A stretch of DNA of 11,918 nt from CAYWNK01 sp047639615 (GTDB lineage Bacteria > Planctomycetota > UBA1135 > GCA-002686595): NCBI GenBank assembly GCA_047639615.1, contig JBLIOL010000163.1, positions 1 through 11,918 of the forward strand, written 5' to 3'. A model generated the notes under the pieces. It did not search any database, had not been told where the DNA came from, and saw only the letters and a list, made by a program, of their open reading frames with translations. This document shows, piece by piece, positions 1-6,681 of the stretch. Position numbers and translations under genes: made by a program. Every line of letters starts with the position of its first letter. Position 1 is the first letter of the stretch.

Positions 1-1313
1 GCGGGACCATCCAGATCCAGATGCACGCCGGAGCCCCCATTGTTGCGAGCGCGCAGTCCGCGCAGCTCAAGCCGCGCCTGCCAGGCGGGACTGGCCTCGT
101 ACTCCAGATCAATCAGGAGACCGGCGGCGACATTGCTCTCGAAGTCACAGTCCACAAGCTCCAGCTCGAAGCGTCCGCCGATGGAACCACCGGTACCTGG
201 TGCAGCGAGGTCCAAGTCCAAACCCTCGCTGCCGTTGCGCAGAAAGGCGCAGTCCGACAGGTGAATATCCAGGGTCACGCCAGCGGGCGCCACCCAGTCG
301 TCGGCGTCCATGCCCTCGGCGCCGTTGTCGCGAAAGAGGGTGCCCGAGCCACGCACATCGGCGGGCCCTGCGATGGAGAAGCCCTCCACCAGGTTTTCGA
401 ATAGGTCGCACTCAAAGAGGCGTACATCCGGCGCATCTTCGGTCTCAGGAGTACGCAGCTTGATGCCGCGACCGCAGCCGCGCACCGAGGTGCTGCGCAG
501 CTCGCAGTCGGTCTGCTTGTTGTCGATCCCGTTCTCGGAGAAGCCTAAGCCATCGATCAATAGACCGTCGATCACCGGCCTCGAAATCAGCTGATCCATG
601 GACACGACGTTCGCACCGGACAAGCCCAGCAGAACCGTCGGATGATCGCGCACATCCCGTTGCTCAAGCTGGAATCCGGGCGCAAAGCCCCCGTGCAGGC
701 TGACGCCTTCGAACATGGGGAAGGCTACGTTCGTAAAGGTGCCCTCCGCGATCCAAACGTTGCCACCGCCCTGGGCGAAGGCGCTGATAACAGCCAGGAA
801 GATGTCCGAATAGGCGGTTTCTGGGGTGAGACCATCTTGAGCGGTGGAGCTCGAGTTGGCATCGGCGTAGATCACGCCTCCCGTGCGCACCCGCAGCAAG
901 GGACCACTCTGCTGCCAGCCGCCGGCGCCGTCGCTGATGCCGAGGCCAAGCTTGTAGGACGTGTTTGCCGCAAGACCACCGAAGCGAGCACGTCCCGCGA
1001 GTGCATCCACTGGCCTCGGCGCGGAAGCGAAGGGGTCGCCGCCTGATTCAGCGATGAACAGCGCTAGCTCTGGAAGCGGTTCCTCGAGAGCCGACAAGAT
1101 CCAATCCACCTGCACCAAGTCCGCGCCCGTAGCGGCCGAGACCAAGCGCACGGAGGGATGCGGCGGACTGTCCTCGCCGAAGAAAAACCCCGGCGAGCCC
1201 GAGCCGCCCGTACCGCCGCCGGGCCCATTCAAGCGCCCATCGCACGCGCCGAGCCAGGCACACGCAAGCAGCACTACCCAATGGAACGATCGATTGAATG
1301 CTGCTTGGCGCAT
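1..1313 (-). CDS. Lipoprotein with FN3-like domain and right-handed beta-helix body (partial, C-terminus outside window)
   Basis: An open frame reads leftward from the ATG at 1313-1311 to the window edge without a stop (437 codons seen). The N-terminus is a lipoprotein signal: hydrophobic WVVLLACAWLGAC with lipobox L21-G22-A23-C24. It is followed by a Gly/Ser-rich linker (about residues 27-42). Residues about 50-145 look like a fibronectin-III-type beta domain, including the stretch ANTSYKLGLGISDG. From about residue 146 the pattern VIYADANSSSTAQDGLTPETAY and then GGGNVWIAEGTF is typical of the first turns of secreted parallel beta-helix (pectate-lyase-like/Pmp-like) proteins. The remainder shows repeating short strands such as VIDGLLIDGLGF, VRLFECDLFENL, LSDCAFLRNGSEGLDLDL and LVDCDFESNVAAGLLIDL, as expected of helix coils. 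An envelope or cell-surface role is inferred; no catalytic residues can be assigned. No Shine-Dalgarno is evident. It lies 23 bases after the stop of the upstream minus-strand gene and is probably co-transcribed with it. Confidence 0.85.
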   Translation of the reverse strand, partial: MRQAAFNRSFHWVVLLACAWLGACDGRLNGPGGGTGGSGSPGFFFGEDSPPHPSVRLVSAATGADLVQVDWILSALEEPLPELALFIAESGGDPFASAPRPVDALAGRARFGGLAANTSYKLGLGISDGAGGWQQSGPLLRVRTGGVIYADANSSSTAQDGLTPETAYSDIFLAVISAFAQGGGNVWIAEGTFTNVAFPMFEGVSLHGGFAPGFQLEQRDVRDHPTVLLGLSGANVVSMDQLISRPVIDGLLIDGLGFSENGIDNKQTDCELRSTSVRGCGRGIKLRTPETEDAPDVRLFECDLFENLVEGFSIAGPADVRGSGTLFRDNGAEGMDADDWVAPAGVTLDIHLSDCAFLRNGSEGLDLDLAAPGTGGSIGGRFELELVDCDFESNVAAGLLIDLEYEASPAWQARLELRGLRARNNGGSGVHLDLDGP

Positions 1314-1336
1314 GGTGCTAGGGACCGAGCTTGTTC

Positions 1337-2890
1337 CTACTGGAACAGGATCGAGAGGGCGCTGGTGAAGTTCGAAGTGGAGTTCGGGTTGAGATCCCGG
1401 TGCCAACACTGGAAGTTCCAGGTCTGGCCAGCGACCACCGCGACCGTGCCGGTGGGCGTCGGCGTTTGCGTCAAGTCCAGGGTCAAGGAGCCGCTGCCCG
1501 TCGCGCCCGAGTTGAACAACTGCGCGTTGTAGCGGCCGATGGACGATCCCAAGCAGAGGTTGCCCTGGGACCCACCAGGGTTCTGAATCAGGGCCTGATT
1601 CATGGAGTTGAGGAAGAATGCGAACTGGTTCGGGGGCAACTGACTAGCGATCAAGACCGTGTTGTTCTGGGTCACCGAGCAGGAACCGGAAGCGCTCATG
1701 ACGCCCGGCATTCCCGTGCTGTTGGCATTTGCCGGGGCGCAGTAAGCGCTCCCAAAGGAGTTGTCCAAGACCGCGTCCTGGGTCGTGTCCGCGGAGACAC
1801 TCACGTCATTCACAAGCAGCGCGCTTCCGCAGCTCGTGACCACGTCCATGAACTCCAGATCGAAGACGCCCGCAGGCACGACCACCGCATAATTGCCACT
1901 AGCGTCCGTGTTGTCCTTGCAGGTGGGGATCGAGATCAATGTACCGGCGATATTCACATCGAGGTCGATGCCGGACAGGGGCGCGCCCTGGGGATTGGTG
2001 ACCTGACCGCTCAGGATGAAACCGTTCTCCATAGTGATGATGCCCAGATTCGTTGTGGCAGCGACTACGACGCCAGGCACGACCTTCGTCACCAGGCGGT
2101 CTCCTACTTGGGCGCAGACCTCCAGGTCGTAGGTGCCCGCAGCGACCACGAAGTCCACGAAGCCGTTGTTATCGGTGTTGTCGCCAGGCGTGTACTGCTT
2201 GACGCCGGTCAGGCTGACGCTGGCGTCCAGATCCGCGTCGGAGACGCCCGTTCCGCCGGGAGTGCGCACCACGGCCAGAACTTGAAAGCCTGGTGCGAGG
2301 ACCACGTCGCCGATGTCCAGGCTGCCGGAAAGATTGAGCTGCAGCGCCTTGGGCGCAAGGAGCGGCGCAGGCACTCCGCTTGTGTCGAAGCGCAATTCGA
2401 TTGCACCTTGGGGTGCGAGCACCTCAAAGAAGCCCAAGCTATCGGTGCCATCATTGCCAATCTCGCGCTTGACGCCCTGGGCATCCAGCAGGTCCAAGTT
2501 CACAGCAGCCACCCCCACCCCGAAGCCATCCAGCACTCGTCCACTCAGAATCGCGCCATCATCCAGCACGATCACTCCTAGGTCCGTCACGCCGGAGAGG
2601 GTCACGTCCTTGAGCAGGGTGATCGCAAACGGGCCCGAGCTCAAGTTCTGAGGAGTGAAGTAAATGTCGTAGATGCCCGGCCCAGGCAGGGTCGTATCGA
2701 ACATGCCGGCCAGATCGGTGCCGTCGTTCGACAGAACGACGTCGTTGCCGCCGCTATCCACGAGATCGATGTTCACGCTGGCGATCGGCACTCCATCCGA
2801 ATTCACCACCTGGCCGATGATGGTCTCGGCATTAGCCGAGGAGGAGAGCAGGACGGGCAGACAGGCCAGACTGAGGAGAACGGTGCGCAT
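1337..2890 (-). CDS. Secreted protein with four carboxypeptidase-regulatory-like (Ig-fold) repeats and a conserved C-terminal domain
   Basis: The product is 517 residues. It starts with a Sec signal peptide (hydrophobic LLSLACLPVLLSSS, likely cleavage after ANA at residue 21). Four beta-sandwich repeats follow at roughly residues 24-105, 112-193, 201-285 and 290-372. Three of them open with a GQV/GRV-type strand (GQVVN, GRVLD, GQVTN). All four contain a turn of the form (D/N)(G)TDxxGxF/Y/V (NDGTDLAGMF, NDGTDSLGFF, DNTDNNGFV, DNTDASGNY), typical of CarboxypepD_reg/Cna_B-like folds. Residues about 382-516 form a separate domain beginning YCAPANANSTG, with PGGSQGNLCLG, IGRYNAQLFNSG and WNFQCWHRDLNPNSTSNFT. 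I recognise this as a recurrent C-terminal module of secreted proteins in deep-branching Planctomycetota and some Myxococcota. No enzyme active site is visible, so a structural or adhesive surface role is inferred. The ATG at 2890-2888 directly starts the signal peptide. No Shine-Dalgarno is seen upstream. Confidence 0.9.
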   Translation of the reverse strand: MRTVLLSLACLPVLLSSSANAETIIGQVVNSDGVPIASVNIDLVDSGGNDVVLSNDGTDLAGMFDTTLPGPGIYDIYFTPQNLSSGPFAITLLKDVTLSGVTDLGVIVLDDGAILSGRVLDGFGVGVAAVNLDLLDAQGVKREIGNDGTDSLGFFEVLAPQGAIELRFDTSGVPAPLLAPKALQLNLSGSLDIGDVVLAPGFQVLAVVRTPGGTGVSDADLDASVSLTGVKQYTPGDNTDNNGFVDFVVAAGTYDLEVCAQVGDRLVTKVVPGVVVAATTNLGIITMENGFILSGQVTNPQGAPLSGIDLDVNIAGTLISIPTCKDNTDASGNYAVVVPAGVFDLEFMDVVTSCGSALLVNDVSVSADTTQDAVLDNSFGSAYCAPANANSTGMPGVMSASGSCSVTQNNTVLIASQLPPNQFAFFLNSMNQALIQNPGGSQGNLCLGSSIGRYNAQLFNSGATGSGSLTLDLTQTPTPTGTVAVVAGQTWNFQCWHRDLNPNSTSNFTSALSILFQ

Positions 2891-2987
2891 GGGATCTGGA
2901 GAGGTGTGGGAACAGGCCCGGAGAGAGGGCGGCGGCGGGCATGGATTCCTAGAGGGATTGCAACTCCGGGGCCAACCAGCCGAAGAA

Positions 2988-3029
2988 GCCTAGCCGGCCT
3001 CACAGCTGCCTAGGGCCGGCAGCTTAGGC
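2988..3029. repeat. Direct and inverted repeats in the divergent intergenic region (possible operator)
   Basis: GCCTAGCCGGC (2988-2998) recurs as GCCTAGGGCCGGC (3008-3020), 20 bases start to start, or about two helical turns. The second copy is also embedded in a hairpin, AGCTGCC (3004-3010) pairing with GGCAGCT (3018-3024) around a 7-base loop. A TAGGC at 3025-3029 is complementary to the GCCTA at 2988. The position between two divergent transcription units suggests a regulator site. In GC-rich DNA such short repeats also occur by chance, so this is a tentative call. Confidence 0.3.
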
Positions 3030-3046
3030 GGTGTCAGGTGTAGAAC

Positions 3047-3076
3047 TGTCCAGAGTGTGGATGGGCCGTCTATAAT
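3047..3076 (+). promoter_or_regulatory. Candidate sigma-70-type promoter for the glycan cassette
   Basis: A perfect TATAAT hexamer occupies 3071-3076, unusual in this GC-rich context. The only -35-like hexamer at a fitting distance is weak: TGTCCA at 3047-3052, 3 of 6 matches to TTGACA with an 18-base spacer. Transcription would begin near 3083, giving a leader of about 87 bases before the ATG at 3170. No comparable promoter was found facing left toward the minus-strand genes. Confidence 0.45.
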
Positions 3077-3110
3077 TTGGACGGTAGCGGCGGCGATGGC
3101 TGCTCAAGTG

Positions 3111-3157
3111 CCCCTGTAGCCCCCAGATGCCGTTCGGCACGGCCCTTGCACAGGGAA
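3111..3157 (+). promoter_or_regulatory. Leader segment that could fold over the ribosome binding site
   Basis: CCCTGT at 3112-3117 is complementary to ACAGGG at 3150-3155. The latter contains most of the purine-rich AGGGAA (3152-3157) that lies 12 bases before the ATG at 3170. A small inner hairpin, TGCC/GGCA (3128-3131 with 3136-3139), sits inside the loop. If formed, the stem would mask the start of the first cassette gene. The stem is short and the ribosome binding site spacing is long, so this is only a possibility. Confidence 0.2.
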
Positions 3158-3169
3158 CACGCACAGACC

Positions 3170-4393
3170 ATGCCTACGCCTACCACATCCCGATCTAAGT
3201 CAGCGTCCGAGCACCGCCCGCGGCGGATCCTGCTCTACAGCCATGACTCGTTCGGACTAGGGCACCTGCGACGCACGCTCAACATCGCCGAGCGCCTGAG
3301 CCAGCGCATCCCCTCCACCAGCATCGTCATCGCCACGGGCTCCCCCTGCGCCACGTGCTTTGAACTGCCGCCGAACGTGGACGTGGTCAAGCTGCCAGCG
3401 GCGGGCAAGGACGAGCAAGGCAACTACACCTCGCGCTCGCTCCCCGGCAATTCCCTGGCCGGCCTGATCCGCATGCGCGCGCGCATTCTGACCGAACTCG
3501 TCCGGGGCTTCCGCCCGGAGCTGATGATCGTGGACCACAAGGTCACCGGCCTCGAAGGGGAGCTGCTTCCAGCCCTCGAGCGCGCGCGCCGCCAGGGCAC
3601 CCGGCTCGTGCTGGGCCTGCGCGACATCATCGATGCCCCGGAGTCCGTAGCCAAGGAATGGTCCAAGCACGAGATCCAGGAGACCCTGGCCGAGCGCTAC
3701 GACCGCATCCTGATCTACGGCTCGGAATCGGTCTACGACCCGCGCAATCACTACCCCCTACCCGCGGAAGCGCGCGCCAAGGTGCAGTTCACGGGCTATG
3801 TAGTGCGCCAAGGAAACGGCGTGACCTACCGCGCCCTACCGCCCTTGCGCCCGCAGGTATTGGTCACGGTCGGTGGCGGCGAGGACGGCGTAGAGCGCAT
3901 CGAGTCCTACCTAGATGCCATCGAGGAGCGCACTCCCGAGTGGTTCACAACCATCGTGCTGGGCCCATTGCTCGACACGAACAAGGCACGTCGGATTAAG
4001 CGCCGCGCACGGCGCATGCCCTCCGGTGTACGCGTGCATTCCTTCTACGAGGATCTGCCGCGACTCCTGGCCGACTGCTCCGCCGTGGTCTCCATGGCCG
4101 GCTACAACACCGTGGCCGAAATCCTGCAAGCACGCAAACCGGCCGTGCTCCTACCGCGCACAACCCCGCGCGTGGAACAACTGCTACGCGCCCAATGTCT
4201 GGCGCAGCAGGGCCTGACCGACTATCTGGTGCAACCCTCACCGCAGACCCTACGCATGGCCGTAGCCGCCGCCGTGGAAAGGGGTCGCATCCGGGGCCTC
4301 GTACCCCCTCTCAATGGACTCGACCGCGTGGCCGAGGTCGCCGCCGAGGAATTGGGTCTTCCGCGACTAGAGAGCGAGATCGTGAGCGCATGA
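3170..4393 (+). CDS. MurG/GT28-like glycosyltransferase (COG4671-type)
   Basis: The product is 407 residues and is predicted to be a cytoplasmic GT-B glycosyltransferase that adds a sugar from an NDP-sugar donor. The N-terminal domain opens with RRILLYSHDSFGLGHLRRT (residues 18-36). The glycine-rich GLGHLRR loop is the counterpart of the GxxGH loop of MurG-type enzymes. The C-terminal donor domain starts near VLVTVGGGEDG (230-240). It contains FYEDLPRLLADCSAVVSMAG (292-311), then YNTVAEIL and LLPRTTPRVEQLLRA (327-341), the GT28-like nucleotide-sugar binding region. I recognise the layout as the 'predicted glycosyltransferase' group COG4671. The frame is open upstream to a TTG at 3077, but that TTG abuts the TATAAT hexamer. 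The ATG at 3170 lies after an AGGGAA and directly before the conserved domain, so I prefer it. Donor and acceptor are unknown. It is the first gene of the cassette. Confidence 0.88.
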   Translation: MPTPTTSRSKSASEHRPRRILLYSHDSFGLGHLRRTLNIAERLSQRIPSTSIVIATGSPCATCFELPPNVDVVKLPAAGKDEQGNYTSRSLPGNSLAGLIRMRARILTELVRGFRPELMIVDHKVTGLEGELLPALERARRQGTRLVLGLRDIIDAPESVAKEWSKHEIQETLAERYDRILIYGSESVYDPRNHYPLPAEARAKVQFTGYVVRQGNGVTYRALPPLRPQVLVTVGGGEDGVERIESYLDAIEERTPEWFTTIVLGPLLDTNKARRIKRRARRMPSGVRVHSFYEDLPRLLADCSAVVSMAGYNTVAEILQARKPAVLLPRTTPRVEQLLRAQCLAQQGLTDYLVQPSPQTLRMAVAAAVERGRIRGLVPPLNGLDRVAEVAAEELGLPRLESEIVSA

Positions 4394-5619
4394 GTTCCCC
4401 CCGCATCGCCTACCTGCTCAAGAAGTTCCCGCGCCTCTCAGAGACCTTCGTGCTGAATGAGATCCTGAGCCTCGAACGCTTGGGCGTGGACGTGCAGGTA
4501 GTGGCCCGCCGACCCGTAGACGACGAACCGCGCCACCCCCAATTCGCGCAGCTAGGGGCCCCTATCGAGCAACTCCCGCGCGAATCCCTGGACCCCTTCC
4601 AGGAGCTCTTCGCCAGTCCCAACTCCCAGGACCTGTCCCTGGATCGCTTCGGCGAGGTCGTGCGCGAGGTTCAAGTTTTCCGCCACGGGCGCATGCCCAA
4701 GCTCTTCTCCGAAGCGCTCTGGCTTCGGCGCCACCTACAGGAGACCGGCGTAGACCACGTGCACGTGCACTTCGCCACGGACTCGGCCATCGTGGCCATG
4801 CTGGTGCACGAATTAGGTGGACCGAGCTACAGCCTGACGGCCCACGCCAAGGACATCTATCGCAGCACCGTCGAGCCGGCCCTGCTCTCGCGCATCATCG
4901 AACACTCGGCCTTCACCGTGACGGTTTGCGATGCCAACGTGGAGCACCTGAACTCGATCCTAAGCCCGGCCGCTAAAGCCAAGGTACGCCGGCTCTATAA
5001 CGGCATCGATCAGAGCCAATTCGCCCCGCCCAGCACGCCGCGGGTCGCCGATCACGTGCTCGCCGTGGGACGCTTGGTACCCAAGAAGGGCTTCAACGAT
5101 CTGATCGACGCCCTGCAGCACTTGCGAGTCAGCCGTCCCAAACTTCGCGCCACCCTGGTCGGCGTTGGCGACGAGGAGCAAGCACTCCGCTCCCAAGCAC
5201 AGGCCGCAGGGATTGGCACCATGCTGGAGTTTGCGGGCGCCCAAGACCAAGGCGTCGTTCGCGACCTGATGCGCAGCGCGACGCTCTTCTGCCTGCCCTG
5301 TGTTATCGGCGACGACGGCAACCGCGACGCCCTACCCACCGTTCTACTGGAGGCCCTAGCTTGCGGGCTCCCGATGATCTCAACGGACGTCACCGGCATC
5401 CCCGAGATTTTGGACGGAGGCAAGGCTGGCGTGCTCGTTCCGCAACATGACCCCGTGGCCCTCGCCAACGCCATGGACAGTCTGCTTGCCGACCCGGCCC
5501 GCCGCGAGCAGCTGGCAGGGCACGGCCTCACGCACGTAGCCGAGCACTTCGACGGAGCCAAGCAAGCCAAGGTCCTTGCGGGCTGGCTAGCTGAAGCCGC
5601 GGCGGTGGAGGTGGTCTAG
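4390..5619 (+). CDS. GT4 family glycosyltransferase (WcaL/AmsK-like)
   Basis: The product is 409 residues, a usual length for retaining GT4 GT-B enzymes. The N-terminal acceptor domain begins RIAYLLKKFPRLSETFVLNE (residues 5-24), a signature of colanic-acid/amylovoran-type GT4 enzymes. HVHFATDSA (125-133) and the loop LTAHAKDIY (149-157) follow. The donor domain has YNGID (203-207), the phosphate-binding GRLVPKKGF (227-235) and RDALPTVLLEALACGLP (312-328). In that last motif the first Glu of the EX7E pair is Asp313 and the second is Glu321, a substitution seen in this subgroup. The start ATG at 4390 overlaps the stop of the preceding gene (ATGA). An upstream in-frame ATG at 4195 lies inside that gene and precedes no conserved residues. 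No strong Shine-Dalgarno is visible, so coupled re-initiation is likely. The specific sugar transferred cannot be told. Confidence 0.92.
   Translation: MSSPRIAYLLKKFPRLSETFVLNEILSLERLGVDVQVVARRPVDDEPRHPQFAQLGAPIEQLPRESLDPFQELFASPNSQDLSLDRFGEVVREVQVFRHGRMPKLFSEALWLRRHLQETGVDHVHVHFATDSAIVAMLVHELGGPSYSLTAHAKDIYRSTVEPALLSRIIEHSAFTVTVCDANVEHLNSILSPAAKAKVRRLYNGIDQSQFAPPSTPRVADHVLAVGRLVPKKGFNDLIDALQHLRVSRPKLRATLVGVGDEEQALRSQAQAAGIGTMLEFAGAQDQGVVRDLMRSATLFCLPCVIGDDGNRDALPTVLLEALACGLPMISTDVTGIPEILDGGKAGVLVPQHDPVALANAMDSLLADPARREQLAGHGLTHVAEHFDGAKQAKVLAGWLAEAAAVEVV
5607..5612 (+). promoter_or_regulatory. Strong Shine-Dalgarno that fixes a GTG start
   Basis: GGAGGT at 5607-5612 lies 7 bases before the GTG at 5620. 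It supports that GTG as the start of the third glycosyltransferase, which abuts the preceding stop codon. It is one of the strongest ribosome binding sites in the window. Confidence 0.75.
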
Positions 5620-6681
5620 GTGCGCCTAGTTCATCTCAACCAAGATCGAGGCATCTCGCCCAAGCGCAAGAAGGGAGCCGCTGTGCACCTGCGGGTCATG
5701 CGCGAGGCCTTCGCGCGCCTAGGCCACACGGTCATCGCTATCGATACACCCGACCCGAGCGCCGCACTCGAAGGCCTTGAGCAAGCTCACAGGGAAGCTC
5801 CGCTCGACTTCATCTACGAGCGCTACGCCCTCAATGCCTACATGGGCAGTCAGTTCGCGAGGCAGCATGGCGTCCCGCACGCGCTCGAGGTGAATTCGCC
5901 ACTGGAGCGCGAAGCGGGTACCTATCGCGCAGCCAGCGCCGAGGCACAGGACCGATTGCGAGAGCGCGAGCTCTTCAGCCACGCAAAATTGCTCATGGCC
6001 GTCTCGGAAGGCGTAGCCTCATTCTGTCGGCGCATGGGCGCCGAGCAGGAGCGTATTTTGGTGACCCCCAACGCCGTAGATCTGGAACACTTCAAGCCCC
6101 AAGAAGCGCGTGCCCAAGTGCTGGAAGCGATTCCAGCCGAGCGCTTCGTCGTAGGCTTCCACGGACGCCTGCGGCCCTGGCACGCCTTTGACAAGCTGGC
6201 TCAGACCTGCGGCGACTTGCTCGGAGCAGGCCATGATCTACACTTGGTCACCTTGGGCGAAGGTGACTTCGAAGGACCCTCCGCCGCCTACGTTCCCGCC
6301 GACCGGCGCCTGCACATTCCCTGGATGGACTACGCCCTGGTGCCGAGCATCCTCGCCCGGTTCGACAGCCTGCCCCTGACCTACGCGGGCGACCCCGACT
6401 TCTACTTCAGTCCGCTCAAGCTGCTCGAGGCCATGGCCTGCGGTGTGGTGCCGGTGGTACCCGACGTAGGCGACTTGGCAGCTTGCGTTGGCGCAGGCCG
6501 CGCGGGTGAGGTCTACCCCCCCGGAGATTGGTCCGCTCTGGCGGGCTCGATCGCGGGCTTGATTCAAGCTCCAAGCAGGCGCCAAGCCAAGTCCAAAGCC
6601 GCCATCGCCATGGCCCAGGGACGCTCCTGGGTCGACATCGCACGCCAAGTCCTAGCGGGCCTCGAAGGCTGTAAGGCATGA
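5620..6681 (+). CDS. Second GT4 family glycosyltransferase
   Basis: The product is 353 residues with a GT-B fold. The N-terminal half has a Gly/Ala loop, KKGAAVHLRVM (residues 18-28), followed by DFIYERYAL (63-71) and LEVNSPLERE (89-98), typical of GT4 enzymes acting on cell-surface glycans. The donor half has VTPNAVDLEHF (148-158), FHGRLRPWHAF (180-190), LGEGDFEG (212-219) and FYFSPLKLLEAMACGVVPVV (261-280). The last is the EX7E region in its 'YFSPLKLLEAMA' form, with Tyr262 in place of the first Glu and Glu270 retained. It starts at GTG 5620, directly after the previous stop and behind a strong Shine-Dalgarno. It is shorter than its GT4 neighbour and only distantly similar, so the two probably add different residues in sequence. 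Its stop overlaps the ABC exporter start. Confidence 0.9.
   Translation: MRLVHLNQDRGISPKRKKGAAVHLRVMREAFARLGHTVIAIDTPDPSAALEGLEQAHREAPLDFIYERYALNAYMGSQFARQHGVPHALEVNSPLEREAGTYRAASAEAQDRLRERELFSHAKLLMAVSEGVASFCRRMGAEQERILVTPNAVDLEHFKPQEARAQVLEAIPAERFVVGFHGRLRPWHAFDKLAQTCGDLLGAGHDLHLVTLGEGDFEGPSAAYVPADRRLHIPWMDYALVPSILARFDSLPLTYAGDPDFYFSPLKLLEAMACGVVPVVPDVGDLAACVGAGRAGEVYPPGDWSALAGSIAGLIQAPSRRQAKSKAAIAMAQGRSWVDIARQVLAGLEGCKA

Noticed and set aside
1331..2581. Long open frame of 416 codons on the plus strand
   Set aside because: It lies antisense to the 517-residue secreted protein, which has a signal peptide and recognisable repeats. Its own translation is low-complexity (Arg, Gln, His, Val-rich) with no domain, as expected for a GC-rich shadow frame.
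3004..3024. Intrinsic transcription terminator
   Set aside because: The hairpin is not followed by a T-run in either direction and lies between two divergent gene starts, where a terminator would have no upstream gene to end.
3077..3169. TTG start at 3077 giving a 31-residue N-terminal extension of the first glycosyltransferase
   Set aside because: The TTG directly abuts a TATAAT hexamer (3071-3076), the extension is low-complexity, and the ATG at 3170 sits just before the conserved domain with an AGGGAA upstream.
4195..4389. Extended N-terminus for the first GT4 enzyme
   Set aside because: It overlaps the preceding gene by about 200 bases, is Arg-rich without domain character, and the ATG at 4390 matches the family's start exactly.
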